Shown here in pieces: positions 46,688-55,652 of a stretch of 64,000 nt of DNA. The translations under genes and the position numbers were made by a program. The stretch is from an uncultured Roseburia sp. (GTDB lineage Bacteria > Bacillota > Clostridia > Lachnospirales > Lachnospiraceae). The stretch covers positions 62,001-126,000 of the forward strand of contig CANRSX010000002.1 of assembly GCA_947642555.1 (NCBI GenBank), in the 5' to 3' direction. The notes beneath the pieces are model-generated. The model worked only from the letters and a program-made list of their open reading frames with translations. It searched no databases and was not told the DNA's origin. The stretch's first letter is position 1. The number at the start of each line of letters is the position of its first letter.

Positions 46688-47002
46688 TCAGCCTGGATCG
46701 GGATGTCTCATGACCTCGATCAGCTCGCGGATAATCCGGATCTGCGCGTCTGTTAAATCCCTGACCTCGATCATGGCGGCATGGCTGTCCGTGGCCGACC
46801 TGCCGAGAATATAATCCGTGGAGGAATGATAGATATCGGCAAGCGCGATGAGCCGCTCAAGGCTGGGATTGCGCTCCGTGTTCTCATAGGCGCTGATTAA
46901 GGATGAGGTGACGCCGAGCCGGTCCGCCACCGCACTTTGAGAGAGATGGTTCTTTTGGCGCAATTCGACTAACCGGTCAGCCATATTTTTCTTCATAACC
47001 AT
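46688..47002 (-). CDS. XRE-family helix-turn-helix regulator
   Basis: The Cro/C1-type domain MADRLVELRQKNHLSQSAVADRLGVTSSLISAYENTERNPSLERLIALADIYHSSTDYILGR is clear, followed by a short C-terminal helix that could dimerise (LTDAQIRIIRELIEVMRH). It is a small stand-alone repressor of 104 residues. The ATG follows TAAGGAGGGGACAG. A partial repeat, GGTACAAAATACTCACCTATATTATAG, sits in its promoter region and may be its own operator. The targets are unknown. Confidence 0.88.
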   Translation of the reverse strand: MVMKKNMADRLVELRQKNHLSQSAVADRLGVTSSLISAYENTERNPSLERLIALADIYHSSTDYILGRSATDSHAAMIEVRDLTDAQIRIIRELIEVMRHPDPG

Positions 47003-47134
47003 CTGTCCCCTCCTTATCTGCCGATGGGTACAAAATACTCACCTATATTATAGAGAGGGATATCGAAATGCGGGTTGCGAAAATATCAACTGACAGTGGA
47101 ACCCTCCGCATATCAGTATATGAAGAAGACATAA

Positions 47135-47169
47135 AAAAATGCATCATGCGGCTGACATGATGCATTTTT
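47135..47169. terminator. Bidirectional terminator after the LCP gene
   Basis: AAAAATGCATCATG/CATGATGCATTTTT is a perfect 14-bp stem with a 7-base loop, six bases from the stop of the minus-strand LCP gene. Confidence 0.92.
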
Positions 47170-47174
47170 GCGGG

Positions 47175-48227
47175 TCAGAACCCGTCGCCCTTTGAGAACC
47201 CGGTTTTCTGGACGATCGCTGTGCTGTTCTGCTGTACGGTATCCGAGGGGACATAGTCAGTGTCGCCATACAGGAATGCGTGCAGCTGCGTCACATTGGA
47301 TGACAGGTCGCAGGGAACCACGACGTCCCCTTCCTTTTCATAGCGCTTTGTATTCTTCTCAAAGGGGAAGCCGCCGGTCTCGCCGATGCTGTAGTGGAAC
47401 ATATTCGCGGCGAGGGAGAGCAGGTCGGCATTGGAAAAGCTCGTCTGTATGTCGCCGAATACCTGGTCGATCAGCCGGTTAATGGTTTTTAAGTCGGAGT
47501 GCTGCGCCTTTTCGACCATCGCGGAGAGGACTGCGCGCTGGCGTTCCGTACGCCGGTAATCATCGCCTCCGCCGTAACGGATCCGGGCATAGGCAGTGGC
47601 CTGTACCCCGTCAAGCGTATAGGTGCCGCCGGAGGGCGGGCATTCTGAGCGGCCTCCCGTGATTTTGTTGATCTCCTCAATATAGCCGAGCATCAGGATC
47701 GCCTCGTCGTCCGTGATGGTCATCTCGATTCCTCCAAGCAGGTCGATGCATTCCACCAGCGCGCCGAAATCAACCGTCACATAATCCGAGATCGCGAGGT
47801 CGAGGTTGGTGTTTAACATGGAGATCGCCTGCTCCGGGCCTCCCTTTGCGTAAGCGGCATTGCATTTTTCAAAGACGCCGCCTCCGGTATCCAGGTAGGA
47901 ATCCCGGTAGACCGAGAGCAGCTTTACCTCGTGGGTGTCGTCATTGATGCTTGCGAGCATGATCACATCGCTGCGCCCGGTGGAGAGCTTTCCGGTGGAG
48001 CGGTTGTCCAGCCCGAACAGCGCGATCGTCCGGTAGCCGGACATGATCTCCTGACTCTCCTCGGATATGCCCTCGTTTACCGGCACCTGATCCATATTGA
48101 TATCATTTTTCTGAATTTTTGATAATTTCACGACAATAAACAATACGGCGGCCAGCACCAGCAGCAGAATCAGCTCGAAAGCGACCAGTATGATTCTGCG
48201 CCGTAATTTTTTCTTTTTGGTTCGCAT
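47175..48227 (-). CDS. LytR-CpsA-Psr (LCP) family cell-wall ligase
   Basis: A basic N-terminus (MRTKKKKLRRR) and one membrane helix (IILVAFELILLLVLAAVLFIVV) are followed by an extracellular LCP domain: YRTIALFGLDNRSTGKLSTGRSDVIMLASIND, LLSVYRDSYLDTGGG, KCNAAYAKGGPEQAISMLNTNLDL and ATAYARIRYGGGDDYRRTERQRAVLSAMV. LCP enzymes transfer teichoic acids or polysaccharides from lipid carriers to peptidoglycan. The start at 48227 follows GGGAGAAGGAACC; the track extension lies upstream of it. Confidence 0.93.
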   Translation of the reverse strand: MRTKKKKLRRRIILVAFELILLLVLAAVLFIVVKLSKIQKNDINMDQVPVNEGISEESQEIMSGYRTIALFGLDNRSTGKLSTGRSDVIMLASINDDTHEVKLLSVYRDSYLDTGGGVFEKCNAAYAKGGPEQAISMLNTNLDLAISDYVTVDFGALVECIDLLGGIEMTITDDEAILMLGYIEEINKITGGRSECPPSGGTYTLDGVQATAYARIRYGGGDDYRRTERQRAVLSAMVEKAQHSDLKTINRLIDQVFGDIQTSFSNADLLSLAANMFHYSIGETGGFPFEKNTKRYEKEGDVVVPCDLSSNVTQLHAFLYGDTDYVPSDTVQQNSTAIVQKTGFSKGDGF

Positions 48228-48501
48228 GGTTCCTTCTCCCTTCAGAACGTGGTTTTGTGTCCGTTTCATGATAAGGCGGGAATGCGCCGGATGCAATAAA
48301 GGCTTTCTTAATATTATATGAGGAGTCTCTTAACTCCGGCGTTCCGTCGGGACGGGACCGGGAAAGGCCGGACGGACAGATTCTTAAGAATAAAATAAGA
48401 AATCACATCTACTACTATTTAAATTTTCCTGTTAGAATGGACGAAACAGCTGCGATGCACATGGGAAGGAACCGTCCCGTGTGGGAAAGGATGGGGACAG
48501 G

Positions 48502-49194
48502 ATGCAGACAATTCTGGTATGTGATGACGATAAAGAGATCGTGGAAGCCATTGATATTTACCTGCAGCAGGAGGGCTACCATATCTTAAAGGCATACGAC
48601 GGGGAGGAAGCGCTTGAGGTATTAAAAAACAACGAGGTTCATCTTCTGATTATGGATGTCATGATGCCGCGTCTTGACGGCATCCGGGCTACGCTTAAGA
48701 TCCGGGAGGAGAGCAGTATCCCGATCATCATACTCTCCGCCAAGACGGAGGACGCGGACAAGATTCTGGGGTTAAATATCGGCGCGGACGATTATGTGGA
48801 AAAGCCGTTCAACCCGCTTGAGCTGGTCGCGCGTGTCAAATCACAGCTGCGGCGCTATACACAGCTCGGGAATGCGACGGACGCGGGAGCCGCCGTGTAT
48901 ACAGTGGGCGGCCTGTCGATCAACGACGACTTAAAAGAAGTGACCGTGGACGGGGAGCCGGTGAAGCTCACCCCGATCGAGTACAATATTCTGCTGCTGC
49001 TGGTGAAGAATCAGGGCAAGGTATTTTCCATCAACCAGATTTATGAGAGCATCTGGAACGAGGATGCCATCGGAGCGGACAATACCGTGGCGGTACACAT
49101 CCGCCACATCCGGGAGAAGATCGAGATCAATCCCAGGGAGCCCCGGTATTTAAAAGTTGTGTGGGGCGTGGGATACAAGGTTGACAGGAGCTAG
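48502..49194 (+). CDS. OmpR-family response regulator (VanR-like)
   Basis: The receiver domain is QTILVCDDDKEIVEAIDIYLQQEGYHIL, with phosphoacceptor Asp in LLIMDVMMPRLDGI and YVEKPFNPLEL. The winged-helix output domain has LTPIEYNILLLLVKNQGKVFSINQIYESIW...LKVVWGVGYKV. It is 230 residues from the ATG at 48502. The kinase begins 11 bases after its stop. An LCP gene is divergent upstream, so cell-wall control is a reasonable guess, but no binding site was identified in the 274-bp shared spacer. Confidence 0.92.
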   Translation: MQTILVCDDDKEIVEAIDIYLQQEGYHILKAYDGEEALEVLKNNEVHLLIMDVMMPRLDGIRATLKIREESSIPIIILSAKTEDADKILGLNIGADDYVEKPFNPLELVARVKSQLRRYTQLGNATDAGAAVYTVGGLSINDDLKEVTVDGEPVKLTPIEYNILLLLVKNQGKVFSINQIYESIWNEDAIGADNTVAVHIRHIREKIEINPREPRYLKVVWGVGYKVDRS

Positions 49195-49205
49195 AGGAAA
49201 TTTCT

Positions 49206-51215
49206 ATGGGAAAAAAGACCTATGGTTACGGGATGAAGATGACAGGGCTGATCCTCCATATTTTCTTTACGATTGTGCTTGCCGTCTCCGTATTTCTGCT
49301 GGCTTCCCTGGTCAGTAAGAGCATCCTGGAGGTCACGGATATCGGCACGGAGGATTTTTTAAGCTCCGGCTATTATCTGAAGTGCATGGAGAAGAAATGC
49401 AACAGCTTATCCGAATACCTTCGCCTGACCAGGCTGGGCGAGTCCCGGAACGCGGAGGAGGATAAGCTCTACCTTCAGTATACGAATGAATTCCGGCAGG
49501 AGAATTCCAACTTCTGCTTCTGGTATCAGATTGACGATATCTGGTATACCAACCAGCCGGATACAAGGGAGGGGCAGGCGTTTGACACGCAGACGATCCT
49601 CATGGAGGCAAAGACCATGGGGGATTATCTGCTCTACGATATGGTAAACAAAGAATTCGGCACCAATATCCGCGGGCTGGAGCGGTATTTTTTTGACGGC
49701 TACAACAGCCAGATGTACTGGCCGCTTGAGAATGTGGTGCTCGTGCTGGGCGTGGATACGCAGCTCTCCGCAAAGGACGATCTGTACGAGGCCAGCCTGG
49801 AGTACCAGAGGCTGCACCCCTGGATCCGGATCAGCATCTTAGGCGGGCTGGTGAGCCTGGTCGGCTGGATCTTATCACTCGTCTACTTAACGCTCGCGGC
49901 AGGGCGCAGGGAGGATGAGGAAGGCTGCTTCTTAAGCCCGGTCGACAAGATCAAGACCGAGCTGATGATCGCCGGATTTGTCTTTCTGACCAGCGAGCTT
50001 CTGTTGCTAAGCGGCAGGGCGGGAAATAAGGAATGGGATGTCTCGGGACTTCTGGTGGCGTCCGGCACGATCAGCTTTCTGATCGATACGCTCTTTCTGG
50101 TATTTTACTTAAGCATGGTGCGCAGGCTGAAAGCCGAGGTGATGTGGGAAAACAGCCTTGCCTGCTGGCTTGGAAGAGGGCTGGAAAAGACCTTTCGCGA
50201 GCGGTCGGTGACGGTGCGGGTGCTTCTGGCCTTTTCGGTACACCTGTCGGTCTGCTTTGTGCTGGCTCTGCTTATGTTCCGGCGGGAGAGCCTGATCTCG
50301 TTTCTGCTGCTGCTGGTTTTCTGCGGGATGGAAGCGTATATGCTGCTGCGCAGGGCGGTGGAGCATTTTTACATTTTAAAAGGTGTGGAAAAGATCGCGG
50401 GCGGGGATCTTTCGGCGAAGATTGACCTTTCCGAGGTACACGGGGAGGACAGAAAGCTTGCGGAGGCGGTCAACAATATTGGGACCGGACTGTTAAACGC
50501 AGTGGACGACAGCACAAAAAACGAGCGCATGAAGGCGGATCTGATTACAAACGTCTCGCACGATATCAAGACGCCTCTGACCTCGATTATCAATTATGTC
50601 AATCTGATCCGGCGCGAGGACATCGAGAACGAGCGCGTAAAGAACTATATTCAGATTCTGGACGAGAAATCCCAGCGCTTAAAGCAGCTGACGGAGGATC
50701 TGGTGGAGGCGTCGAGGGTCAGCTCCGGGAATGTAAAGCTTGACATGCAGCAGATTGACCTTGTGGAGCTGGTATATCAGACCGGAGGGGAATTTAACGA
50801 GAAGTTCGAGGAAAAGGAGCTGACGATCGTGACAAAGCTCCCGAAGTGCGCGGTATATATCCGGGCAGACGGCAGACATCTCTACCGCGTGATCGAGAAT
50901 CTCTACAACAATGCCGCCAAATATGCGCTCGAGAAGACCAGGGTCTATGTGGAAGTGCAGGAACAGGACAATCAGGCGATATTTTCGATCAAAAATGTCT
51001 CGGAGCGCTCCCTGGCCGAGAGCAATGAGAGCGTGGACGATCTGACGGAGCGGTTTATCCGCGGCGACGTCTCGCGCACGACGGAGGGGAGCGGATTGGG
51101 ACTGTCGATCGCGAAGAATCTGACCGTGCTGATGGGAGGGGAGTTTAAGGTCTCCGCGGACGGGGATTTATTCAAGGCAACCATTATCTTCCAGATTTTT
51201 CCAGGGGGGGGGTAA
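49206..51215 (+). CDS. Multi-span sensor histidine kinase
   Basis: One N-terminal helix (MTGLILHIFFTIVLAVSVFLLASLV) leads to an outside domain of about 160 residues. About five more membrane segments follow (ISILGGLVSLVGWILSLVYLTLA, ELMIAGFVFLTSELLLL, GTISFLIDTLFLVFYL, LLAFSVHLSVCFVLALLMF, LISFLLLLVFCGMEAYMLL). HAMP (EKIAGGDLSAKIDLSEVHG), HisKA (LITNVSHDIKTPLTSIINYVN) and ATPase motifs (NLYNNAAKYAL, GSGLGLSIAKNLTVLMGGEF) come next. The many helices are unusual for a VanS-like kinase. The gene ends in a run of nine G residues encoding the last glycines. Confidence 0.92.
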   Translation: MGKKTYGYGMKMTGLILHIFFTIVLAVSVFLLASLVSKSILEVTDIGTEDFLSSGYYLKCMEKKCNSLSEYLRLTRLGESRNAEEDKLYLQYTNEFRQENSNFCFWYQIDDIWYTNQPDTREGQAFDTQTILMEAKTMGDYLLYDMVNKEFGTNIRGLERYFFDGYNSQMYWPLENVVLVLGVDTQLSAKDDLYEASLEYQRLHPWIRISILGGLVSLVGWILSLVYLTLAAGRREDEEGCFLSPVDKIKTELMIAGFVFLTSELLLLSGRAGNKEWDVSGLLVASGTISFLIDTLFLVFYLSMVRRLKAEVMWENSLACWLGRGLEKTFRERSVTVRVLLAFSVHLSVCFVLALLMFRRESLISFLLLLVFCGMEAYMLLRRAVEHFYILKGVEKIAGGDLSAKIDLSEVHGEDRKLAEAVNNIGTGLLNAVDDSTKNERMKADLITNVSHDIKTPLTSIINYVNLIRREDIENERVKNYIQILDEKSQRLKQLTEDLVEASRVSSGNVKLDMQQIDLVELVYQTGGEFNEKFEEKELTIVTKLPKCAVYIRADGRHLYRVIENLYNNAAKYALEKTRVYVEVQEQDNQAIFSIKNVSERSLAESNESVDDLTERFIRGDVSRTTEGSGLGLSIAKNLTVLMGGEFKVSADGDLFKATIIFQIFPGGG

Positions 51216-51301
51216 AATAGAATTGACAGATGAACGCGAACTGCGTCACTGGGATACCGTACACCGGATTTATCATACCTGGAATTCTTATCTGTAAGCT
51301 G

Positions 51302-51337
51302 CGGCGGGAGTCGGCGATGTCTGCTTCCCGCCGTTTT
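51302..51337 (+). terminator. Terminator between convergent kinase and AraC genes
   Basis: CGGCGGGA/TCCCGCCG, an 8-bp stem with a 16-base loop, then four T residues; it overlaps the end of the AraC-type gene. Confidence 0.7.
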
Positions 51338-52193
51338 AAAATTCTGCCTTTACAAACTGTTTTGGCGTGATCCCCTTATACTTCTGAAAGGTCTTGATAA
51401 AGTAACTTTCGTCGTTAAATCCACAGGAAATGGCTGTCTCCTTGATGGAGATATTTCTGGTGGAGAGCATTTCACAGGCGCATTCGATGCGGTAATAATT
51501 CAGATAATCAATCGGGGTACGTCCGGTCATGCTGCGGAAATACCGGCAGAAGTATTTTGGATTCATGCCGGCGATCCTGGCAAGCTCGCTCAGAGAAATA
51601 TTACAATTATAGTTTTCGGAAATATGCGCCAGAACGTTTTTGATGGAGCTTAAGCGTCCCGTGCTGTCGGTCTCCTTCTGATTTTCCTGATACAGATGCT
51701 CCGCCAGGATCACGCCGATGAGCTGGTAAAGGAGCCCCTGGGTGATAAATTCATAGCCGGTTTTCCGACCGGAGAGGGCGTCCGAGAGACTGTCGATGAT
51801 GGGCGCAATGGACGGACTGTATTCGGAAAGCCCCGAATGGATCACAATCTTATGATCCGTGATCTCCTGTATGGTTCTGCTGCAGGCGTGGTTGTTTTTC
51901 ATAAGAATCTGCAGATCAAAGACAATGCAGTCATATATGCAGGAAGAATCCGTCGGATTACCGCCGTGAAGCATGCCGTCCGTGATGAATATGATGTCGC
52001 CTTCCCCGCAGATACGGGAAGCGCCGTCCAGCGTCAGATGAAAGGAGCCCTTTACAATATGGATGATTTCATAGTGATGATGCCAGTGGTACGGCATATG
52101 GTATCTGGGGCTGTGGGGAATCTGATGATAAAAGGCAATCGGGAAGTTGAAGGTGCCCTGCTCCCGGCGTTCCCTGTATTCGAGATATCTCAT
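51336..52193 (-). CDS. AraC-family regulator of the fucose genes
   Basis: An N-terminal cupin-like sugar-binding part (YHMPYHWHHHYEIIHIVKGSFHLTLDG) is followed by a C-terminal double helix-turn-helix (SLSELARIAGMNPKYFCRYFRSMTGRTPIDYLNYYRIECACEML and SIKETAISCGFNDESYFIKTFQKYKGITPKQF). The gene is divergent from fucI with a 113-bp spacer, the usual arrangement for an activator of the adjacent sugar genes. The inducer is probably L-fucose, L-fuculose or a related sugar (inference). Confidence 0.9.
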   Translation of the reverse strand: MRYLEYRERREQGTFNFPIAFYHQIPHSPRYHMPYHWHHHYEIIHIVKGSFHLTLDGASRICGEGDIIFITDGMLHGGNPTDSSCIYDCIVFDLQILMKNNHACSRTIQEITDHKIVIHSGLSEYSPSIAPIIDSLSDALSGRKTGYEFITQGLLYQLIGVILAEHLYQENQKETDSTGRLSSIKNVLAHISENYNCNISLSELARIAGMNPKYFCRYFRSMTGRTPIDYLNYYRIECACEMLSTRNISIKETAISCGFNDESYFIKTFQKYKGITPKQFVKAEF

Positions 52194-52306
52194 GCTGCGC
52201 TCCTTGTGTAAACAGGTGACTTTTGTTGCATTTTATGATATTATATCACTATTATTTCCCGCCGTCAGCTATTACTATAAAGAAAACAGCAGAAGGAGGT
52301 TGCGTA

Positions 52307-54109
52307 ATGGCAGAGAACAGACTGGTGGGGGGATATCCGGTAATCGGCATCAGGCCGACAATTGACGGGCGCAGGGGGGCGCTTAAGGTCAGGGAGTCGC
52401 TGGAGGATCAGACGATGAACATGGCGAAGTCGGCTGCCCGGCTATTTGAGGAGAATCTGCGGTATTCGAACGGCGAGCCGGTAAAGGTCGTGATCGCGGA
52501 TACGACGATCGGACGTGTGGGAGAGGCTGCGGCATGCGCAGAGAAATTTAAAAAGGAGGGCGTGGACATCACGCTTACCGTGACACCGTGCTGGTGCTAT
52601 GGCGCGGAGACGATGGATATGGATCCCATGACCATCAAGGCGGTGTGGGGCTTTAACGGAACGGAGCGCCCGGGCGCGGTTTATCTCGCATCCGTGCTGG
52701 CGACCCACGCGCAGAAAGGACTTCCGGCATTCGGGATCTACGGGCATGAGGTGCAGGATGCAGACGATACCTCGATCCCGGAGGATGTGAGGGAGAAGCT
52801 GCTCCGCTTCGGACGCGCGGCTGTGGCTGCGGCGACCATGAGGGGCAAATCCTACCTGCAGATCGGTTCCGTCACGATGGGGATCGGCGGTTCTATCATT
52901 GACCCGGCGTTTATCGAGGAGTACCTCGGCATGCGCGTCGAATCGGTGGACGAGGTGGAGATCATCCGCCGGATGACGGAGGAGATCTACGACAGGGCGG
53001 AGTACGAGAAGGCGCTGAAGTGGACGAAGGAGAAATGCAAAGAAGGGTATGACAAGAACCCGGATTTTGTAAAGGCATCGGATGAGGAGAAGGAGAAGAC
53101 CTGGGAATTCGTCGTGAAGATGATGGTGATCATCAAAGACCTCATGAACGGAAATAAGAACCTCCCGGAGGGCTGCGAGGAGGAGATGGTCGGACATAAC
53201 GCGATCGCGGCAGGCTTCCAGGGACAGAGACAGTGGACGGACTTCTATCCGAACGGGGATTTTGCGGAGGCGCTTTTAAATACGTCGTTCGACTGGAACG
53301 GCGCGCGTGAGCCCTATATCCTTGCGACGGAGAATGACGTGCTAAACGGTCTCGGGATGCTGTTTATGAAGCTTCTGACGAACCGTGCGCAGATTTTTGC
53401 GGATGTGCGTACCTACTGGAGCGGCGAGGCGGTAAAGCGTGTGACCGGCTACGAGATTGAGGGACACGCAAAGGACGCGAACGGATTCATCCATCTGATC
53501 AATTCCGGAGCAGCCTGCCTGGATACCTGCGGCGAGGCAAGGGACGCGGAGGGCAATCCGGTGATGAAGCCCTGGTACGAGGTGACGGAGGCAGATCAGG
53601 AGGCGATCTTAAAGGCGACGGAGTGGTGCGCTGCGGATCACGGCTATTTCCGCGGAGGCGGTTTCTCCTCAAGATTTGAGACAAAGGCCGAGATGCCGGC
53701 GACCATGATCCGCCTGAACCTGGTGAAAAACTTAGGGCCGGTGCTTCAGATTGCCGAGGGCTGGACGGTCCATCTCCCGGAGGAGGTTTCCGATACGCTG
53801 TGGAAGAGAACAGACTACACCTGGCCGTGTACCTGGTTTGCACCCAGATGCACCGGGGAGGGATATTTTAAGACGGCATATGACGTGATGAATAACTGGG
53901 GCGCGAATCACGGCGCGATCAGCTACGGACATATCGGCGCGGATATTATTACGCTTGCGTCGATCTTACGGATTCCGGTGTGCATGCACAATGTTCCGGC
54001 GGAGAAGATCTTCCGTCCGGCTGCATGGAATGCGTACGGAATGGACAGAGAAGGACAGGATTTTCGGGCGTGCGATGCATACGGCCCGATGTATAAGACC
54101 ATACGGTAA
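52307..54109 (+). CDS. fucI: L-fucose isomerase
   Basis: The 600-residue enzyme shows [120 protein letters not shown] and the C-terminal [32 protein letters not shown], with the acidic and His metal ligands of the family. It converts L-fucose to L-fuculose (also D-arabinose). The ATG at 52307 follows AGAAGGAGGTTGCGTA; the track start is too early. It is the first gene of the fucose operon. Confidence 0.95.
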   Translation: MAENRLVGGYPVIGIRPTIDGRRGALKVRESLEDQTMNMAKSAARLFEENLRYSNGEPVKVVIADTTIGRVGEAAACAEKFKKEGVDITLTVTPCWCYGAETMDMDPMTIKAVWGFNGTERPGAVYLASVLATHAQKGLPAFGIYGHEVQDADDTSIPEDVREKLLRFGRAAVAAATMRGKSYLQIGSVTMGIGGSIIDPAFIEEYLGMRVESVDEVEIIRRMTEEIYDRAEYEKALKWTKEKCKEGYDKNPDFVKASDEEKEKTWEFVVKMMVIIKDLMNGNKNLPEGCEEEMVGHNAIAAGFQGQRQWTDFYPNGDFAEALLNTSFDWNGAREPYILATENDVLNGLGMLFMKLLTNRAQIFADVRTYWSGEAVKRVTGYEIEGHAKDANGFIHLINSGAACLDTCGEARDAEGNPVMKPWYEVTEADQEAILKATEWCAADHGYFRGGGFSSRFETKAEMPATMIRLNLVKNLGPVLQIAEGWTVHLPEEVSDTLWKRTDYTWPCTWFAPRCTGEGYFKTAYDVMNNWGANHGAISYGHIGADIITLASILRIPVCMHNVPAEKIFRPAAWNAYGMDREGQDFRACDAYGPMYKTIR

Positions 54110-54115
54110 GCGGAC

Positions 54116-54147
54116 AAAGGGACAGGGATGGTTATCCCTGTCCCTTT
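54116..54147 (+). other. Strong hairpin between fucI and the sugar kinase
   Basis: AAAGGGACAGGGAT-GGTT-ATCCCTGTCCCTTT is a 14-bp perfect stem with TTTTC after it. It could partially terminate and so lower kinase expression relative to the isomerase, or protect the fucI mRNA. Confidence 0.75.
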
Positions 54148-54192
54148 TCAGAAGGAAGAAGGGCGTTGTGACAGACGAAGCGGAGGGAAAAC

Positions 54193-55593
54193 ATGGCAGG
54201 ACAATATTTTCTTGCAATTGATATCGGCGCTTCCAGCGGAAGGCATATTCTGGGAAGCGTAAAAAACGGAAAGATGGAGCTGGAGGAGGTCTACCGGTTC
54301 TGGAACGGCATGGACCAGAAGGACGGGGTGCTCTGCTGGGACACGGAACGGCTGTTTCGTGAGATCATCGAGGGGATGAAGAAATGCAAAGAGGCCGGAA
54401 AGATCCCGGTGAGCGTGGGGATCGACACCTGGGGCGTGGATTATGTGCTTCTGGACGAGAACGATCAGATCCTGGGAAATACGGTCGGATACCGGGACCA
54501 CAGGACGGACGGCATGGACGAGGAGGTTTACCGGATCATCCCGGAGGAGGAGCTGTACCGGCGTACCGGCATTCAGAAGGCCATCTATAACACGATTTAC
54601 CAGCTGATGGCGTTAAAACAGCAGCACCCAGAGGAGATGGAGCAGGCGGCCGCGCTTCTGATGATTCCGGATTATTTTCATTACAGGCTCTGCGGGGCAA
54701 AGGTGCAGGAATACTCGGAGGCGACGACCAGCCAGCTGGTAAATCCGGCGACCAGGGACTGGGATTATGAGCTGATCGACCGCCTCGGCTACAACCGCGC
54801 GATGTTCCAGAAGATCTGTATGCCCGGGACGGACATCGGCGGCCTGACCAGAGAGGTGCAGGAGCTGGTGGGATATGACTGCCGGGTCGTGCTGCCGCCG
54901 ACGCATGACACGGCGTCCGCGGTCATGGCGGTGCCCACCAATGAGGACGATATCTGCTACATCAGCTCCGGGACATGGTCGCTGATGGGCGTTGAGCGGG
55001 CGGATGCGGACTGCTCGGAGCAGAGCAGGGAGGCCAACTTTACAAATGAAGGCGGATATCGGGGACGGATCACCTACCTGACCAATATCATGGGACTCTG
55101 GATGATCCAGTCCGTGCGCGGACAGCTTGCGCCGGATCTGTCCTACGGGGAGCTGTGTGAGCTTGCCTCGAGGGAGACGATCGAGACGGTGGTAGACTGC
55201 CAGGACGCGCGTTTCCTCTCGCCGGACGATATGGTGTGCGCGATCCGGGATTACTGCCGGGAAAGCGGGCAGAGAGTGCCGGAGACGCTGCCGGAGATTG
55301 CTTCCGTAGTCTACAACAGCCTTGCAAGGTGCTATATGGAAAAACTAAAAGAGATCGAAAAGCTGACGGGCAGATCCTATGACCGGATCCACATCATCGG
55401 CGGCGGGTCGAATGCGGCTTATTTAAATGAGCTGACCGCGAAATTTACGGGGATTCCCGTTTATGCGGGGCCGGGGGAGGCGACGGCGATCGGGAACATA
55501 TTAGCGCAGATGATACAGAGCGGGGTGTTTGCGGATCTGGCCGCTGCGAGGGCCGTTGTGGCGGATTCCTTTGAGATACAGATCTACCGCTGA
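54193..55593 (+). CDS. FGGY-family sugar kinase (rhamnulokinase/fuculokinase)
   Basis: The two-domain kinase has the phosphate-1 loop FLAIDIGASSGRHILGSV, GIDTWGVDYVLLDENDQILGNTVGYRDHRTDGM, the catalytic Asp region PTHDTASAVMAVP and the adenosine motif IHIIGGGSNAAYLNELTA. By style it is closest to rhamnulokinases, but between fucI and a fucosidase gene it probably phosphorylates L-fuculose to L-fuculose-1-phosphate. No aldolase gene is visible in the window. The ATG follows AGCGGAGGGAAAAC. Confidence 0.88.
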   Translation: MAGQYFLAIDIGASSGRHILGSVKNGKMELEEVYRFWNGMDQKDGVLCWDTERLFREIIEGMKKCKEAGKIPVSVGIDTWGVDYVLLDENDQILGNTVGYRDHRTDGMDEEVYRIIPEEELYRRTGIQKAIYNTIYQLMALKQQHPEEMEQAAALLMIPDYFHYRLCGAKVQEYSEATTSQLVNPATRDWDYELIDRLGYNRAMFQKICMPGTDIGGLTREVQELVGYDCRVVLPPTHDTASAVMAVPTNEDDICYISSGTWSLMGVERADADCSEQSREANFTNEGGYRGRITYLTNIMGLWMIQSVRGQLAPDLSYGELCELASRETIETVVDCQDARFLSPDDMVCAIRDYCRESGQRVPETLPEIASVVYNSLARCYMEKLKEIEKLTGRSYDRIHIIGGGSNAAYLNELTAKFTGIPVYAGPGEATAIGNILAQMIQSGVFADLAAARAVVADSFEIQIYR

Positions 55594-55652
55594 GGCGGTC
55601 AGGCGCGCAGCCTGCGGCGGAAGCCGGCATGGGCGGTGACAGGAGGAGAGAG

